A stretch of 64,000 nt of DNA from Zhihengliuella sp. (GCF_031178195.1 NZ_JAPSJL010000001.1:186001-250000), one strand, 5' to 3'; shown: positions 35,297-44,214, counted from the first letter of the stretch. Translations and numbers: made by a program. The notes: generated by a model not told the origin, from the letters alone.

Positions 35297-35324
35297 TGCA
35301 ATCGATTCCATGGAATCGATTGCA
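35297..35324. promoter_or_regulatory. 28-bp perfect palindrome upstream of rbsR (ribose operator)
   Basis: TGCAATCGATTCCA is followed immediately by its exact reverse complement, giving a 28-bp perfect palindrome that ends 31 bp before the rbsR start. Each half contains its own 8-bp palindrome AATCGATT with a central CG, the usual LacI-family core, and the two centres are 14 bp apart. It may bind one RbsR dimer centrally or two dimers side by side. It is probably the control site of the whole rbs operon. Confidence 0.75.
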
Positions 35325-35355
35325 AATGTTCACCTCTCGCGCAAAGGAGCCGGGG

Positions 35356-36489
35356 ATGCAGACCGTCACCCTCCGGGATGTCGCACAGGCCGCCGGGGTC
35401 TCCCAGGCCACCGCGTCCCGCGTGCTCTCCGGCAATCCGGCCACCAGCGCCGTCGCCCGCGAGAAGGTCCAGGCCGCGGCCGCGCAGCTCGGCTTCTCCC
35501 CCAACGCGCAGGCCCGCTCCCTCCGCTCCACCCGGACGGACAGCATTGCCCTGCTGATCTCCGACGTGCGCAACCCCTACTTCGCCGACCTCGCACACTC
35601 CGTGGAGCTCGCCGCCCGCGAGCTCGGCCTGGTCACGTTCATCGGCAACGCGAACGAGGACCCGGAGCAGCAGGACGAGTTCCTGGGCGCGATGCTCTCC
35701 CGCCGGGTCGACGGCGTCCTCGCCGTCCCGCAGGGCCTCGGCGATGCCTCCCACGCCACCGCCACCCCGGCCCTGGAGCGGCTGCTGGCACGCAGGATCC
35801 CCACCGTGCTCGTGGACCGCACCCTGCCGGAGGTCCCCGCGCTCAGCGTCACCGCCGAGTCCACGCAGGCGGTGCACAGCGCCGTCGGTGCCCTGCACGA
35901 GCTCGGCCACCGGCGCATCGCCGTCATCGGCGGCCCCGAGCACACCTCCACCGCCCAGGAGCGCTACGCCTCCTACGCCGCCGCGCTCCAGGCGCACGGC
36001 CTCCCGCTGGACCAGCGGCTGATCTTCCACGGCGACTTCCGCAGCGCCACCGGCGCCGAGGGCGCCCGCTGGCTGCTCGAGCTCCGGCAGGACCCCGAGA
36101 CGTGCCCCACGGCCGTCCTCATCGCCGACTCCCCCATGGCCATCGGCGCCCTCGCCGTCCTGCGGGAAGCCGGCGTGCGCATCGGTACCGACCTCAGCGT
36201 GGTGACCTTCGACGAGATCGAGGCGTTCGCCTTGCACGACCCGCCGCTGTCCACCATCAGCCACGACGTCGGCGCGATGGGACGGCTCGCCGTCGAGGCC
36301 CTCGCCTCGCTGCTCAACGGTGAGGCCGACCAGACTGCCCAGACCGCCGAGACCGCCGTCGAATCGAGCGTCCTGCGCAGCGAGTTCACCTGCCGCGGCT
36401 CCGTCGGCCCCGCGCCCGGCGCACCGACGGCTGGGCCAACGACAGTGAAAACGACGGCGCCAACAAGTCCACCGCCGCCAGCCACCTGA
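35356..36489 (+). CDS. rbsR: LacI-family ribose operon repressor (RbsR)
   Basis: 377 residues from the ATG at 35356 behind AAGGAG. The HTH is TLRDVAQAAGVSQATASRVLSG with TSAVAREKVQAAAAQLGFSPN and the hinge ARSLRSTRTDSIAL. The ligand-binding domain carries LISDVRNPYFADLAHSVE, RRVDGVLAVPQGL, GHRRIAVIGGPEH and LSVVTFDEIEAFALHDPPLS. An unusual Pro/Thr/Ala tail of about 35 residues follows. It is the first gene of the ribose operon, 50 bp before rbsA, and sits next to the 28-bp palindrome, so autoregulated control of ribose uptake is likely. Confidence 0.9.
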   Translation: MQTVTLRDVAQAAGVSQATASRVLSGNPATSAVAREKVQAAAAQLGFSPNAQARSLRSTRTDSIALLISDVRNPYFADLAHSVELAARELGLVTFIGNANEDPEQQDEFLGAMLSRRVDGVLAVPQGLGDASHATATPALERLLARRIPTVLVDRTLPEVPALSVTAESTQAVHSAVGALHELGHRRIAVIGGPEHTSTAQERYASYAAALQAHGLPLDQRLIFHGDFRSATGAEGARWLLELRQDPETCPTAVLIADSPMAIGALAVLREAGVRIGTDLSVVTFDEIEAFALHDPPLSTISHDVGAMGRLAVEALASLLNGEADQTAQTAETAVESSVLRSEFTCRGSVGPAPGAPTAGPTTVKTTAPTSPPPPAT

Positions 36490-36539
36490 CCCTCCCGTCC
36501 CCCGCCCACCCGTTCAACGACGAATGGAGCAACACCGCC

Positions 36540-38150
36540 ATGAGCCCGCAACCCGTGCTGACCTTGGACTCCGTGTCCAAGTCCTTCGGGCGCATCGAGG
36601 TCATCCACGACGTCACCGTGGACGTCTACCCCGGCGAGGTCACCGTCCTCCTGGGTGAGAACGGCGCCGGCAAGTCCACGCTGATCAAGATGATCGCCGG
36701 AGTGCACCAGCCCACCTCCGGCCGCATCCTGCTGGACGGCGAGCCCGTGTCCATCACGGACACCAAGACCTCCGAGTCCCTCGGCATCGCCACCATCCAC
36801 CAGGAGCTGAACCTGGTCCCGTCCATGACGGTCGCGGAGAACATCACGCTCGGCCGCACCCCGCGCCGCTTCGGCGTGATCAACCGCGCGGAGATGCGCC
36901 GCATCGCCCGCGACGCGCTCGCCCAGATCGGCCTGGATCTGGACGTGGACACCCACGTGGGCGAGCTCGGCATCGCCCGCCAGCAGCTCGTCGAGATCGC
37001 CAAGGCCCTCTCGCTGGACGCGCGGATCCTCATCCTCGACGAGCCGACCGCCGCCCTGACCACCTCGGAGATCGAGGCGCTGTTCGACGTCGTACGCGAC
37101 CTCAAGGCCAAGAACGTCGGCATGGTCTTCATCAGCCACCACCTGGACGAGATCGCCGCGATCGGCGACCGCGTCAACGTCCTGCGCGACGGCGGCTTCG
37201 TCGCCCAGGTGCCCGCCACCACCGACGAGGACGAGCTGATCCGGCTCATGGTGGGCCGCAGCATCGACAAGCAGTTCCCCCGCGAGCCCGGCGTCACGGT
37301 GCAGAACACCCCGGGCGACGGCGACGCCGCGGCGCCCGGGAGCACTGCGGGATCCGGGGCCGCCCAGCCCCTGCTGGAGGTCAAGGGCCTCAACGCCGAC
37401 GGCCTGCGGGGCATCGACCTGTCCGTCCGCCCGGGCGAGGTCGTCGCCCTGGCCGGGCTCATGGGCGCCGGCCGCACCGAGCTGCTGCGCTGCCTCGCCG
37501 GCGCGGACCACTACGCCTCCGGCGAGGTCCGCGTGAACGGCCGCAAGCTCAAACCGTACGACGTCGCCGCCGCCACCCGCGCGGGCGTCGGCCACGTGCC
37601 CGAGGACCGCAAGACGCAGGGCCTGGTGCTGGACGCCTCCGTCGCCGAGAACATCGGCTACGCCACGATGGGCGCCACCTCCCGGTTCGGGCTGGTGGAC
37701 CGCCGCGGGCAGAAGGCCCGGGCCGAGAAGATCGCCGAGCGCCTGCGCATCCGCATGGACTCGATCGAGCAGCCCATCCGCTCGCTCTCCGGCGGCAACC
37801 AGCAGAAGGCCGTGTTCGGCCGCTGGTTCAGCGCCGGGTCCAAGGTCCTGCTGCTGGACGAGCCCACGCGCGGCGTGGACGTCGGCGCCAAGGTGGAGAT
37901 CTACGAGCTCATCAACGAGATCACCGCTGGCGGCGGCTGCGTCCTCATGGCGTCCTCCGACCTGCCCGAGGTGCTCGGGATGTCGGACCGGGTGCTCGTC
38001 ATGAGCCAGGGCACCATCGCGGGCGAACTGCCCACCGCCGAGGCCACCCAGGACTCGATCATGCAACTCGCGGTCTCCAACGTGCACCGCGACGAAGAAG
38101 AACCCCACGCCGCCTCCGCCGACACCGGAGATGAAGGAGCCACCGCATGA
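36540..38150 (+). CDS. rbsA: Ribose ABC transporter ATP-binding protein (RbsA)
   Basis: 536 residues with two ABC domains. The first has Walker A LLGENGAGKSTLIKMIAG, signature-region GELGIARQQLVEIAKAL and Walker B ILILDEPTAAL. The second (from about 280) has the degenerate Walker A GLMGAGRTELLRCLAG normal for RbsA/MglA, VPEDRKTQG, signature LSGGNQQKAVFGRWF and Walker B VLLLDEPTRGVDVGA. It energises RbsC. Its stop overlaps the rbsC start (ATGA). A Gly/Ala-rich linker joins the two halves. Confidence 0.95.
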   Translation: MSPQPVLTLDSVSKSFGRIEVIHDVTVDVYPGEVTVLLGENGAGKSTLIKMIAGVHQPTSGRILLDGEPVSITDTKTSESLGIATIHQELNLVPSMTVAENITLGRTPRRFGVINRAEMRRIARDALAQIGLDLDVDTHVGELGIARQQLVEIAKALSLDARILILDEPTAALTTSEIEALFDVVRDLKAKNVGMVFISHHLDEIAAIGDRVNVLRDGGFVAQVPATTDEDELIRLMVGRSIDKQFPREPGVTVQNTPGDGDAAAPGSTAGSGAAQPLLEVKGLNADGLRGIDLSVRPGEVVALAGLMGAGRTELLRCLAGADHYASGEVRVNGRKLKPYDVAAATRAGVGHVPEDRKTQGLVLDASVAENIGYATMGATSRFGLVDRRGQKARAEKIAERLRIRMDSIEQPIRSLSGGNQQKAVFGRWFSAGSKVLLLDEPTRGVDVGAKVEIYELINEITAGGGCVLMASSDLPEVLGMSDRVLVMSQGTIAGELPTAEATQDSIMQLAVSNVHRDEEEPHAASADTGDEGATA

Positions 38151-39109
38151 ACGCCGCAGCGAAGCAGCGTCACTTCGACCTCAAGTCGTTCCTCGCCAAC
38201 AACGGCGCCCTCGTGGGGCTGGTGGTCCTCTGCATCGCGCTGTGGATCGCCACCCCGCACTTCCTGACCGGGCCGAACCTGATGAACATCGGCATCCAGG
38301 TCTCCACCATCGCCGTCATGGCGTTCGGCCTGACGTTCGTCATCGTCGCCGCCGGCATCGACCTCTCGGTCGGCTCGGTCGCCGCGCTCTCGGCGATGGT
38401 GTCCGCCTACTGGACCACCACGGCGGGGCTGCCGGACGGGGTGAGCATCCTCGTGGGACTCGCCGTCGGCGCCATGTCCGGCCTGGTCACGGGCATGATG
38501 AGCGCGTACGGCAAGCTGCCCACGTTCATCGCGTCGCTGGCCATGCTGACGATCGTCCGCGGCCTGACCCTGGTGGTCTCCGACGGCCGCCCGATCTCCA
38601 CCTCCGAGTCCGTGTCCTTCCTCGGCTCCAACCTGGGCCCCGTGCCCATGCCGATCATCGTCATGGTGGTCACCGGCCTCATCGCCGCGTTCGTCCTGAA
38701 CCGCACCATCATCGGCAAGAACGCGTTCGCCGTCGGCGGCAACACCGAGGCCGCACGCCTGTCCGGCATCCCGGTCAAGCGGGTCCTGGTCACCGTGTTC
38801 GCGATCTCCGGGCTCTTCGCCGGCCTCGCCGGCATGCTGCTCGCCGGACGCCTCGACTCCGCCCAGCCCACCCTGGCGACGGGCTACGAGCTGGACGCGA
38901 TCGCCGCCGTCGTCATCGGCGGGGCCTCCCTCGCCGGCGGCGTCGGCCGGATCAGCGGCACCCTGGTGGGCGCCCTGGTCCTCGCCGTGATCCGCAACGG
39001 CCTGAACCTGCTGTCCGTCTCGTCCTTCTGGCAGCAGGTGGTCATCGGCGTGGTGATCGCCCTCGCCGTCGGATTCGACGTGATCCGCCGCAAGAACGTC
39101 CGGCACTAG
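38147..39109 (+). CDS. rbsC: Ribose ABC transporter permease (RbsC)
   Basis: 320 residues, 8-10 membrane helices, with RbsC-family motifs: MAFGLTFVIVAAGIDLSVGSVAAL near residue 65, NTEAARLSGIPVKRVLVTVFAISG near 200 (the cytoplasmic coupling loop), and AVVIGGASLAGGVGRISGTLVGAL near 255. It is translationally coupled to rbsA. A 124-bp spacer rich in ACCGCACC-like motifs separates it from rbsB. Confidence 0.95.
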   Translation: MNAAAKQRHFDLKSFLANNGALVGLVVLCIALWIATPHFLTGPNLMNIGIQVSTIAVMAFGLTFVIVAAGIDLSVGSVAALSAMVSAYWTTTAGLPDGVSILVGLAVGAMSGLVTGMMSAYGKLPTFIASLAMLTIVRGLTLVVSDGRPISTSESVSFLGSNLGPVPMPIIVMVVTGLIAAFVLNRTIIGKNAFAVGGNTEAARLSGIPVKRVLVTVFAISGLFAGLAGMLLAGRLDSAQPTLATGYELDAIAAVVIGGASLAGGVGRISGTLVGALVLAVIRNGLNLLSVSSFWQQVVIGVVIALAVGFDVIRRKNVRH

Positions 39110-39233
39110 CCGCACCCGAACGGCGGCGCCCGAACCGCAGCGCGAGAACCGCCGCGCCGGACCTCCCCAGAGAACCACCGCACCATCCGTCCAGCACCAC
39201 CGAACCGCACCACCCCATCGAAGGAGAACCATC

Positions 39234-40166
39234 ATGAAGAGCAACGTCGCTCGCCGCGTGGCCGCCGCCGGCCTCGGCCTCACGCTGGCCCTCACCCTGT
39301 CCGCCTGCAACCGCGGGGAGGACGCCGGCCAGAAGGTCACCCTGGCCGTGTCCACCCTGAACAACCCGTTCTTCGTCGACCTCCGCGACGGCGCCGAGGA
39401 CGCCGCCGAGGACCTCGGCATCGAGCTGGACGTCGTCGACGCCCAGAACGACTCCGCCACGCAGGCCAACCAGCTGGCCACCGCCGCCTCGGACGGCTCG
39501 GCCGGCGTGATCGTCAACGCCGTGGACTCCGCCGCCGCCGGCTCCGCGCTCGGCCCGGTGGTCGACGCCGGCCTGCCGGTGGTCGCCGTCGACCGCGCCG
39601 TGGAGGGCGCCGAGGTGGCCTCGCTGGTCGCCAGCGACAACGTCGCCGGCGGCGAGCAGGCCGCCAAGGCGCTGGCCGAGGCCGTGGGCGGCAAGGGCCA
39701 GATCGTGATCCTCGAGGGCGTGCCCGGCGCATCCTCCACCAACGAGCGCGGCGAGGGCTTCACGAAGGGCCTGGCCGAGTTCCCGGAGATCGAGGTGGTG
39801 GCCCAGCAGACCGCGCAGTACGACCGCGCGACCGCCCTGGACGTCACCACCAACCTGCTCGAGGGCAACCCGGACATCGTCGGCGTGCTGGCGATGAACG
39901 ACGAGATGGCACTCGGCGCCATCCAGGCCCTCGGCGCCCGCGCCGGCGAGGACATCCACGTGGTGGGCTTCGACGGCACCGAGGACGGCTTCGCCGCCGT
40001 CGAGGACGGCAAGCTCTACGCCACCATCGCCCAGAACCCGGAGGAGCTGGGTCGCCAGTCGGTGGAGGTCATGTCCAAGGTCCTCGCCGGCGAGGAGGTC
40101 GAGGAGCTGCAGAACGTCGCCGTCGACACCGTGACGGTGGAGAACGTCGAGAAGTTCTCCGACTAG
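39234..40166 (+). CDS. rbsB: Ribose-binding lipoprotein (RbsB)
   Basis: 310 residues with a lipoprotein signal peptide (lipobox LSAC, Cys near residue 24). The periplasmic-binding fold starts VTLAVSTLNNPFFVDLRDGAED, contains the paired-domain motifs GVIVNAVDSAAAG, VDRAVEGAEVASLVASDNV, TNERGEGFTKGL and GVLAMNDEMALGAIQAL, and ends in a short hinge. AAGGAG precedes the ATG. It supplies ribose to RbsAC. The strong hairpin just after the gene may keep its mRNA abundant relative to rbsK. Confidence 0.93.
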   Translation: MKSNVARRVAAAGLGLTLALTLSACNRGEDAGQKVTLAVSTLNNPFFVDLRDGAEDAAEDLGIELDVVDAQNDSATQANQLATAASDGSAGVIVNAVDSAAAGSALGPVVDAGLPVVAVDRAVEGAEVASLVASDNVAGGEQAAKALAEAVGGKGQIVILEGVPGASSTNERGEGFTKGLAEFPEIEVVAQQTAQYDRATALDVTTNLLEGNPDIVGVLAMNDEMALGAIQALGARAGEDIHVVGFDGTEDGFAAVEDGKLYATIAQNPEELGRQSVEVMSKVLAGEEVEELQNVAVDTVTVENVEKFSD

Positions 40167-40184
40167 TCACCGGGCCCGCCCCTG

Positions 40185-40216
40185 GGTGCTCCGCCGCACG
40201 CGAGGCGGAGCACCCG
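40185..40216 (+). terminator. Intra-operon hairpin between rbsB and rbsK
   Basis: Perfect 12-bp stem GGGTGCTCCGCC / GGCGGAGCACCC with an 8-nt loop, 18 bp after rbsB and 47 bp before rbsK. There is no T-run, so it is more likely an attenuator or 3'-end stabiliser than a full terminator. Confidence 0.65.
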
Positions 40217-40263
40217 CCCCACTCACACCACCACGCACCGCACCCGAGAGAAACGAAGAAGGA

Positions 40264-41229
40264 ATGAACCAGCCAGCACGCGTCACCGTCATCGGCTCCA
40301 GCAACGCGGACCTCGCGGTCTCCATGCCGCGCCTGCCCGGCCCCGGCGAGACCGTGCTGGCCCACTCCTTCACCGTCTCCCCCGGCGGCAAGGGCGCCAA
40401 CCAGGCCCTCGCCGCCGCCCTGGCCGGGGCCTCCACCGAGTTCGTCGGAGCCGTGGGCCGCGACGCCAACGCGGACGAGGCCCTGCGCCTGCTCCGCGAG
40501 GCCGGCGTCGAGCTCGGCCGCGTCCGCACGGTGGACGGGCCCACCGGCGTCGCACTCATCTCCATCGACGACGGCGGCGAGAACTCCATCGCCGTCGTCC
40601 CCGGCGCCAACGGCACGGTGACCGCGGACTTCGTGCGCGAGGTCGGCGGTGGTGAGGGCGCCGGCGGGCTCGGCCACGTGGTGGTCCTGCAGGGCGAGAT
40701 CCCCGCGGCGGCGGTCGAGGAGGCCGTCCGCCAGGCGACCGCCGGCGGGTCCCGCGTGGTGCTGAACCTGGCGCCCGTGATCGAGCTGGCAGCGGAGGCC
40801 GTCCTCGCGGCCGATCCGCTGGTCGCCAACGAGCACGAGGCCGCCCTGGTCCTCGAGATGCTCGGCGCACCCGTGGCGGCTGACGCCGACGCAGAGACCA
40901 TGGCGCGCGAGCTCTGCGCCCGCGGCCTGCGCAGCGTGGTCATCACGCTCGGGGCGGCGGGCTCGCTGGTCGCCGAGGTGGGCCAAACCGAGTACGACGG
41001 CGGTCGCGACCAGCGCCGCGAGCCGGCTCTGACGCGCGTGGAGGCCGTCCGCGTCTCCGCCGTGGACACCACCGGCGCCGGCGACGCCTACACCGGCGCA
41101 CTGGCCGCCCGGCTGGCCCACGGCGACTCGCTGGTGGAGGCCGCCGGCTTCGCCGCCAAGTTCTCGGCCGCCTCGGTGACCCGTCCGGGCGCCCAGGCGT
41201 CCTACCCGCGCTCGCTGGACGCCCTCTAG
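40264..41229 (+). CDS. rbsK: Ribokinase
   Basis: 321 residues from the ATG at 40264 behind GAAGAAGGA. PfkB-family landmarks: VTVIGSSNADLAVSMPRLPGPGETV at the N-terminus, SPGGKGANQALAAA near 40 (signature 1), LQGEIPAAAVEEA, and DTTGAGDAYTGALAARLA near 278 (signature 2, with the catalytic Asp in TTGAGDAY). It phosphorylates ribose to ribose 5-phosphate in the cytoplasm. It lies between rbsB and rbsD in the operon. Confidence 0.95.
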   Translation: MNQPARVTVIGSSNADLAVSMPRLPGPGETVLAHSFTVSPGGKGANQALAAALAGASTEFVGAVGRDANADEALRLLREAGVELGRVRTVDGPTGVALISIDDGGENSIAVVPGANGTVTADFVREVGGGEGAGGLGHVVVLQGEIPAAAVEEAVRQATAGGSRVVLNLAPVIELAAEAVLAADPLVANEHEAALVLEMLGAPVAADADAETMARELCARGLRSVVITLGAAGSLVAEVGQTEYDGGRDQRREPALTRVEAVRVSAVDTTGAGDAYTGALAARLAHGDSLVEAAGFAAKFSAASVTRPGAQASYPRSLDAL

Positions 41230-41280
41230 AACGCCGTCGTCCTCCTCCCCTTCCCGCCTGCTCCCCCGCAAAGGACTCCC

Positions 41281-41664
41281 GTGCTGAAATCCGGCCTCCT
41301 CAACCCCCACCTGCTGCACGCCCTGGGCACGCTCGGTCACACGGACACCATGGTGATCGCGGACTGCGGGCTTCCGCTGCCGCGGACCGCCACGGTGGTG
41401 GACCTGTCGCTGGTGCCGGGTCTGCCGACGTTCGCGTCGGTGCTGGACGCCCTGGCGAAGGCGCTGGTGGTGGAGGGCGTCACGATGGCGTCCGAGGCGC
41501 GAGGGCAGCAGCCCGAGGCGCAGGTGCGGGAGCACTACGCGGATGTCGAGTTCGTCAGCCACGAGGAGCTGAAGGCACGACTTCCGGAGGCGAAGGTGAT
41601 CGTCCGCACCGGCGAGACGACCCCGTACGCGAACGTGATCCTGCGCAGCGGGGTCGGCTTCTAG
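41281..41664 (+). CDS. rbsD: D-ribose pyranase (RbsD)
   Basis: 127 residues from a GTG at 41281, 51 bp after rbsK. RbsD features: SGLLNPHLLHALGTLGHTDTMVIADCGLPLP, including the catalytic His of the family near residue 20, and a C-terminal KVIVRTGETTPYANVIL. It interconverts the pyranose and furanose forms of ribose so that RbsK can use it. It is the last gene of the operon. Confidence 0.92.
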   Translation: MLKSGLLNPHLLHALGTLGHTDTMVIADCGLPLPRTATVVDLSLVPGLPTFASVLDALAKALVVEGVTMASEARGQQPEAQVREHYADVEFVSHEELKARLPEAKVIVRTGETTPYANVILRSGVGF

Positions 41665-41721
41665 GTTCCGGAGCGCGATTCGTCGAGCAGGAGTACCCTG
41701 CCGGCAGCTGGTTCACCGACG

Positions 41722-41847
41722 TTATCCGGCGGTGTCGTTCCGAAACTCTCTGTACTTCTCCACGAGACTGATCTGATCGGCGGCCATGCCGGGGTTCTGG
41801 CCCTTGGCCAGCATCCAGCCGGTGACTGCCTGGACCGCCTCGTCCAT
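41722..41847 (-). CDS. Possible 41-residue hypothetical protein
   Basis: A short minus-strand frame with protein-like content (MDEAVQAVTGWMLAKGQNPG, then DQISLVEKYREFRNDTAG), extendable to 49 residues from a TTG at 41871. No strong ribosome binding site precedes the ATG. It faces rbsD and runs divergently from the ImmA gene, whose start is 65 bp away. The composition is more natural than in the overlapping frames. No family was recognised, and it may be a remnant. Confidence 0.35.
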   Translation of the reverse strand: MDEAVQAVTGWMLAKGQNPGMAADQISLVEKYREFRNDTAG

Positions 41848-41911
41848 CTTCCGGAACCGCTCACGGGTCAAACTGCTCCAAGCTGTCGGAGGGTCCGACT
41901 ACGGTCTGCGC

Positions 41912-42856
41912 ATGACCAACTCGTGCTCCGTTCGATCATCGGCTCTCGAGCCCTTGGAGGAGGAACGCGCCTTCTTCCGGGCCCGACGGCGCTCCAGTGC
42001 CGCACAGAAGCATGCGGCCATGGCGTCGGGGCGAACTGGCGTGGAACTCTACTCGGCGATCACGGAGCGCTTCTCGCTGCCCTTGCTAGACGTTCCCGAT
42101 CTTTCCGGCATTGACCCCCGTCCAGCCGCCCAACGACTACGGGCGGAGTGGAAGCTCGGTTCCGATCCCCTGCCGAACTCAGTGCAACTGGCAGAGTCGC
42201 GCGGCGTACGGGTGCTCAGCCTTCCGGACGGCCCGGCGGATGTCGACGCCTTTAGCCTCTGGGAAGGCGACCGCCCCTACGTCTTCCTCTCGACGATGAA
42301 GACACCGGAGCGCTCACGGTTCGATCTGGCCCACGAACTCGGACATCTCGTCATGCACGCTGGCCTGAGTTCGGCCGATGAGAACGAGCGCGATGCCGAG
42401 CGGGAAGCAGACCAGTTCGCCGCTGAGTTCCTCATGCCACGTGCGGCACTCCAGGCGTCGGTGCGGCGCGAGCCGTCAATCGATGCCATTCTGCGGTCGA
42501 AGGGGCGCTGGGGCGTTTCCGCTATGGCACTCGTGTACTCATGTCACAAGGCAGGGCTGCTCTCCGACTGGTCCTACCGGCGCTCGTGTACCGAGCTCGC
42601 TAAACGCGGCTACCGCACTGGCGAACCCGAAGGAATGCAGCGCGAGACCTCTCGCGTCTTCCGATCGACGCTTCCCGCCCTGCAGAGTCCCAGCAACAGG
42701 GGGTCCACCAGCCTCACCGGGCGGCTCGGCGTCTCCCTCGACGAGATCCATGGGCTAACGTTCGGCCAGGCCTTGGCCGGAGTCACCGAGACCGTAGGCG
42801 CGACGCGGGATCCAGTCGACAAGCGCCCCCGCGGACACCTGTCGCTGGTGCGCTGA
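41912..42856 (+). CDS. ImmA/IrrE-family metallopeptidase lacking its usual N-terminal HTH
   Basis: 314 residues with the zinc site FDLAHELGHLVMH near residue 150 and READQFAAEFLMP about 25 residues later (third ligand). The preceding region (EEERAFFRARRRSSAAQK, DVPDLSGIDPRPAAQRLRAEW and SRGVRVLSLP) is what normally follows an XRE-type HTH in actinobacterial proteins. Here only about 15 residues precede it, so the HTH is missing. The ATG at 41912 has no Shine-Dalgarno, but TACGGT lies six bases upstream, suggesting leaderless expression of the shortened protein. The role is unknown, perhaps cleavage of a repressor or antitoxin. Confidence 0.8.
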   Translation: MTNSCSVRSSALEPLEEERAFFRARRRSSAAQKHAAMASGRTGVELYSAITERFSLPLLDVPDLSGIDPRPAAQRLRAEWKLGSDPLPNSVQLAESRGVRVLSLPDGPADVDAFSLWEGDRPYVFLSTMKTPERSRFDLAHELGHLVMHAGLSSADENERDAEREADQFAAEFLMPRAALQASVRREPSIDAILRSKGRWGVSAMALVYSCHKAGLLSDWSYRRSCTELAKRGYRTGEPEGMQRETSRVFRSTLPALQSPSNRGSTSLTGRLGVSLDEIHGLTFGQALAGVTETVGATRDPVDKRPRGHLSLVR

Positions 42857-42874
42857 GCAGAGCCGGATGGCCTT

Positions 42875-44047
42875 CTAGCTCGCCACCCGATCGGCGGAAC
42901 GACGGCTCTGCACCTCTGGGCTGGCGTCGGCAGACCGATTCCGGAACGCCCGCCGGCCCGTGCTGACCAGCATGAGGGCCAGCAGCAGGATGCCCACGTA
43001 GCCGTTGACCACATAGACGATGTTGACCATCTGCGAGAACGGCAGCACCAGCCCGATGACCGTGCCCGCGGCCGCCAGGCCCAGGGTCAGGCTCTTGAAC
43101 GGCACCGTCTTCTCGGCGAAGACGCGCGACGAGACCGTCCACAGCAGCGGGACCGCCGTCGTGTAGATGCCGGCCAGGATGATCACCGAGAAGCCAGACG
43201 CGAGCAGCGGGCTCAGGTCCGCCGCGAGGACCAGCATCGGGATCTCCGTCCCGTTGACCCGGGTGATGTTGGCCAGCAGCCCCAGTCCGACGACGATGCA
43301 CGCCAGCGAGAAGACGGCTCCTCCGAGGAGCCCACCGGAGGCGGCCTCCCGACGCGTGCGCGCCGTCTTGCCGAGCGCGGTGAGGAACGCGGCCAGCCAC
43401 AGCATGCAGAAGCCCACGTAGGACAGACCGGCCAGGAACCAGTTGGTGGAGGCCTGCGTCAGTTCCAGCGTCGGCAGGAGGTGGTGCCCGCCGACCACGC
43501 CGGTGCCGCGCACGAGGCCGAGGAGGCCGAGCCCGACGGCGATCACGACGATCAGCGGGCCGATCCTGCCGATCACGTCGACCAGGCTGCGCAGGCCGAA
43601 CCACACCGTGATGCCGACCGCGACGGCCAGGCCGATCCCGCCGAGGTACTTGGAGAGGCCGTAGTGCTCCTGGAAGACGGCGCCGGCACCCGCGACCATG
43701 ACGGTGAAGCTGAGGAACACGAAGAGGATCGAGAAGGCGTCGAAGAAGATCCCCAGGTGCTTGCCGCAGTAGAAGTGGAAGATCTGCGACGGCCGGGCGA
43801 ACTGCTTCCTCTGACCGGTCGTGAGGAGCTCCACGCACACGTAGGTCATCAGGACGAGGACCAGCAGTCCCGTGCCGAAGATCCCCCAGTAGCCGTAGGA
43901 GGTGAAGTACTGGAGGATCTCCTGCCCCGTGGCGAAGCCGGAGCCGATGAGGAAGGCGATGATGGCGCCGGCATAGGTCAGGGCACGCGGGAGGCCCCTC
44001 TTCTCGGCGGTGTCCGGACGGACTTGGGTCGGCGCAGATTCGGCCAT
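42875..44047 (-). CDS. YkvI-family membrane transporter (APC-superfamily-like)
   Basis: 390 residues, about ten membrane helices, with the family opening LTYAGAIIAFLIGSGFATGQEILQYF, a broken first helix around GSGFATG typical of LeuT-fold carriers. Further motifs are VTVWFGLRSLVDVIGRIGP and AGIYTTAVPLLWTVSSRVF. Substrates of YkvI proteins are not well established; amino acids or organic acids are likely. It is divergent from an aminotransferase/2-hydroxyacid dehydrogenase pair, sharing repeated promoter motifs with it, so it may import their amino acid. Confidence 0.8.
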   Translation of the reverse strand: MAESAPTQVRPDTAEKRGLPRALTYAGAIIAFLIGSGFATGQEILQYFTSYGYWGIFGTGLLVLVLMTYVCVELLTTGQRKQFARPSQIFHFYCGKHLGIFFDAFSILFVFLSFTVMVAGAGAVFQEHYGLSKYLGGIGLAVAVGITVWFGLRSLVDVIGRIGPLIVVIAVGLGLLGLVRGTGVVGGHHLLPTLELTQASTNWFLAGLSYVGFCMLWLAAFLTALGKTARTRREAASGGLLGGAVFSLACIVVGLGLLANITRVNGTEIPMLVLAADLSPLLASGFSVIILAGIYTTAVPLLWTVSSRVFAEKTVPFKSLTLGLAAAGTVIGLVLPFSQMVNIVYVVNGYVGILLLALMLVSTGRRAFRNRSADASPEVQSRRSADRVAS

Positions 44048-44087
44048 GGCAGCGATGTACTCCCGTGCAATGAGGTTGCGTCGGCAA

Positions 44088-44214
44088 CTGATATATGAGA
44101 TGTATTTTGACGGTATGTCACAGGTGTGACCCAGTCAACAACATTGCTCGACGCCGAGACCGAACTCGGAGACCAAAGGGCATGGCGCGGCTGTCACGCG
44201 GCCTGATATATTAG
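44088..44214. promoter_or_regulatory. Divergent promoter with repeated CTGATATATKAG motif
   Basis: CTGATATATGAG (44088-44099) and CTGATATATTAG (44203-44214) bracket the AT-rich intergenic region; the second continues into TCATATA, forming a loose dyad. One copy lies near each divergent start (44047 and 44276). They look like binding sites for a shared regulator, which is not encoded nearby. Confidence 0.5.

Noticed and set aside
35973-38108. 711-codon minus-strand frame opposite rbsR and rbsA
   Set aside because: rbsA carries complete ABC motifs on the other strand. The antisense product is Ala/Gly/Val/Asp-repetitive with no domain.
37901-40012. 703-codon minus-strand frame opposite rbsC and rbsB
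   Set aside because: A shadow of two well-supported ribose genes; low-complexity sequence.
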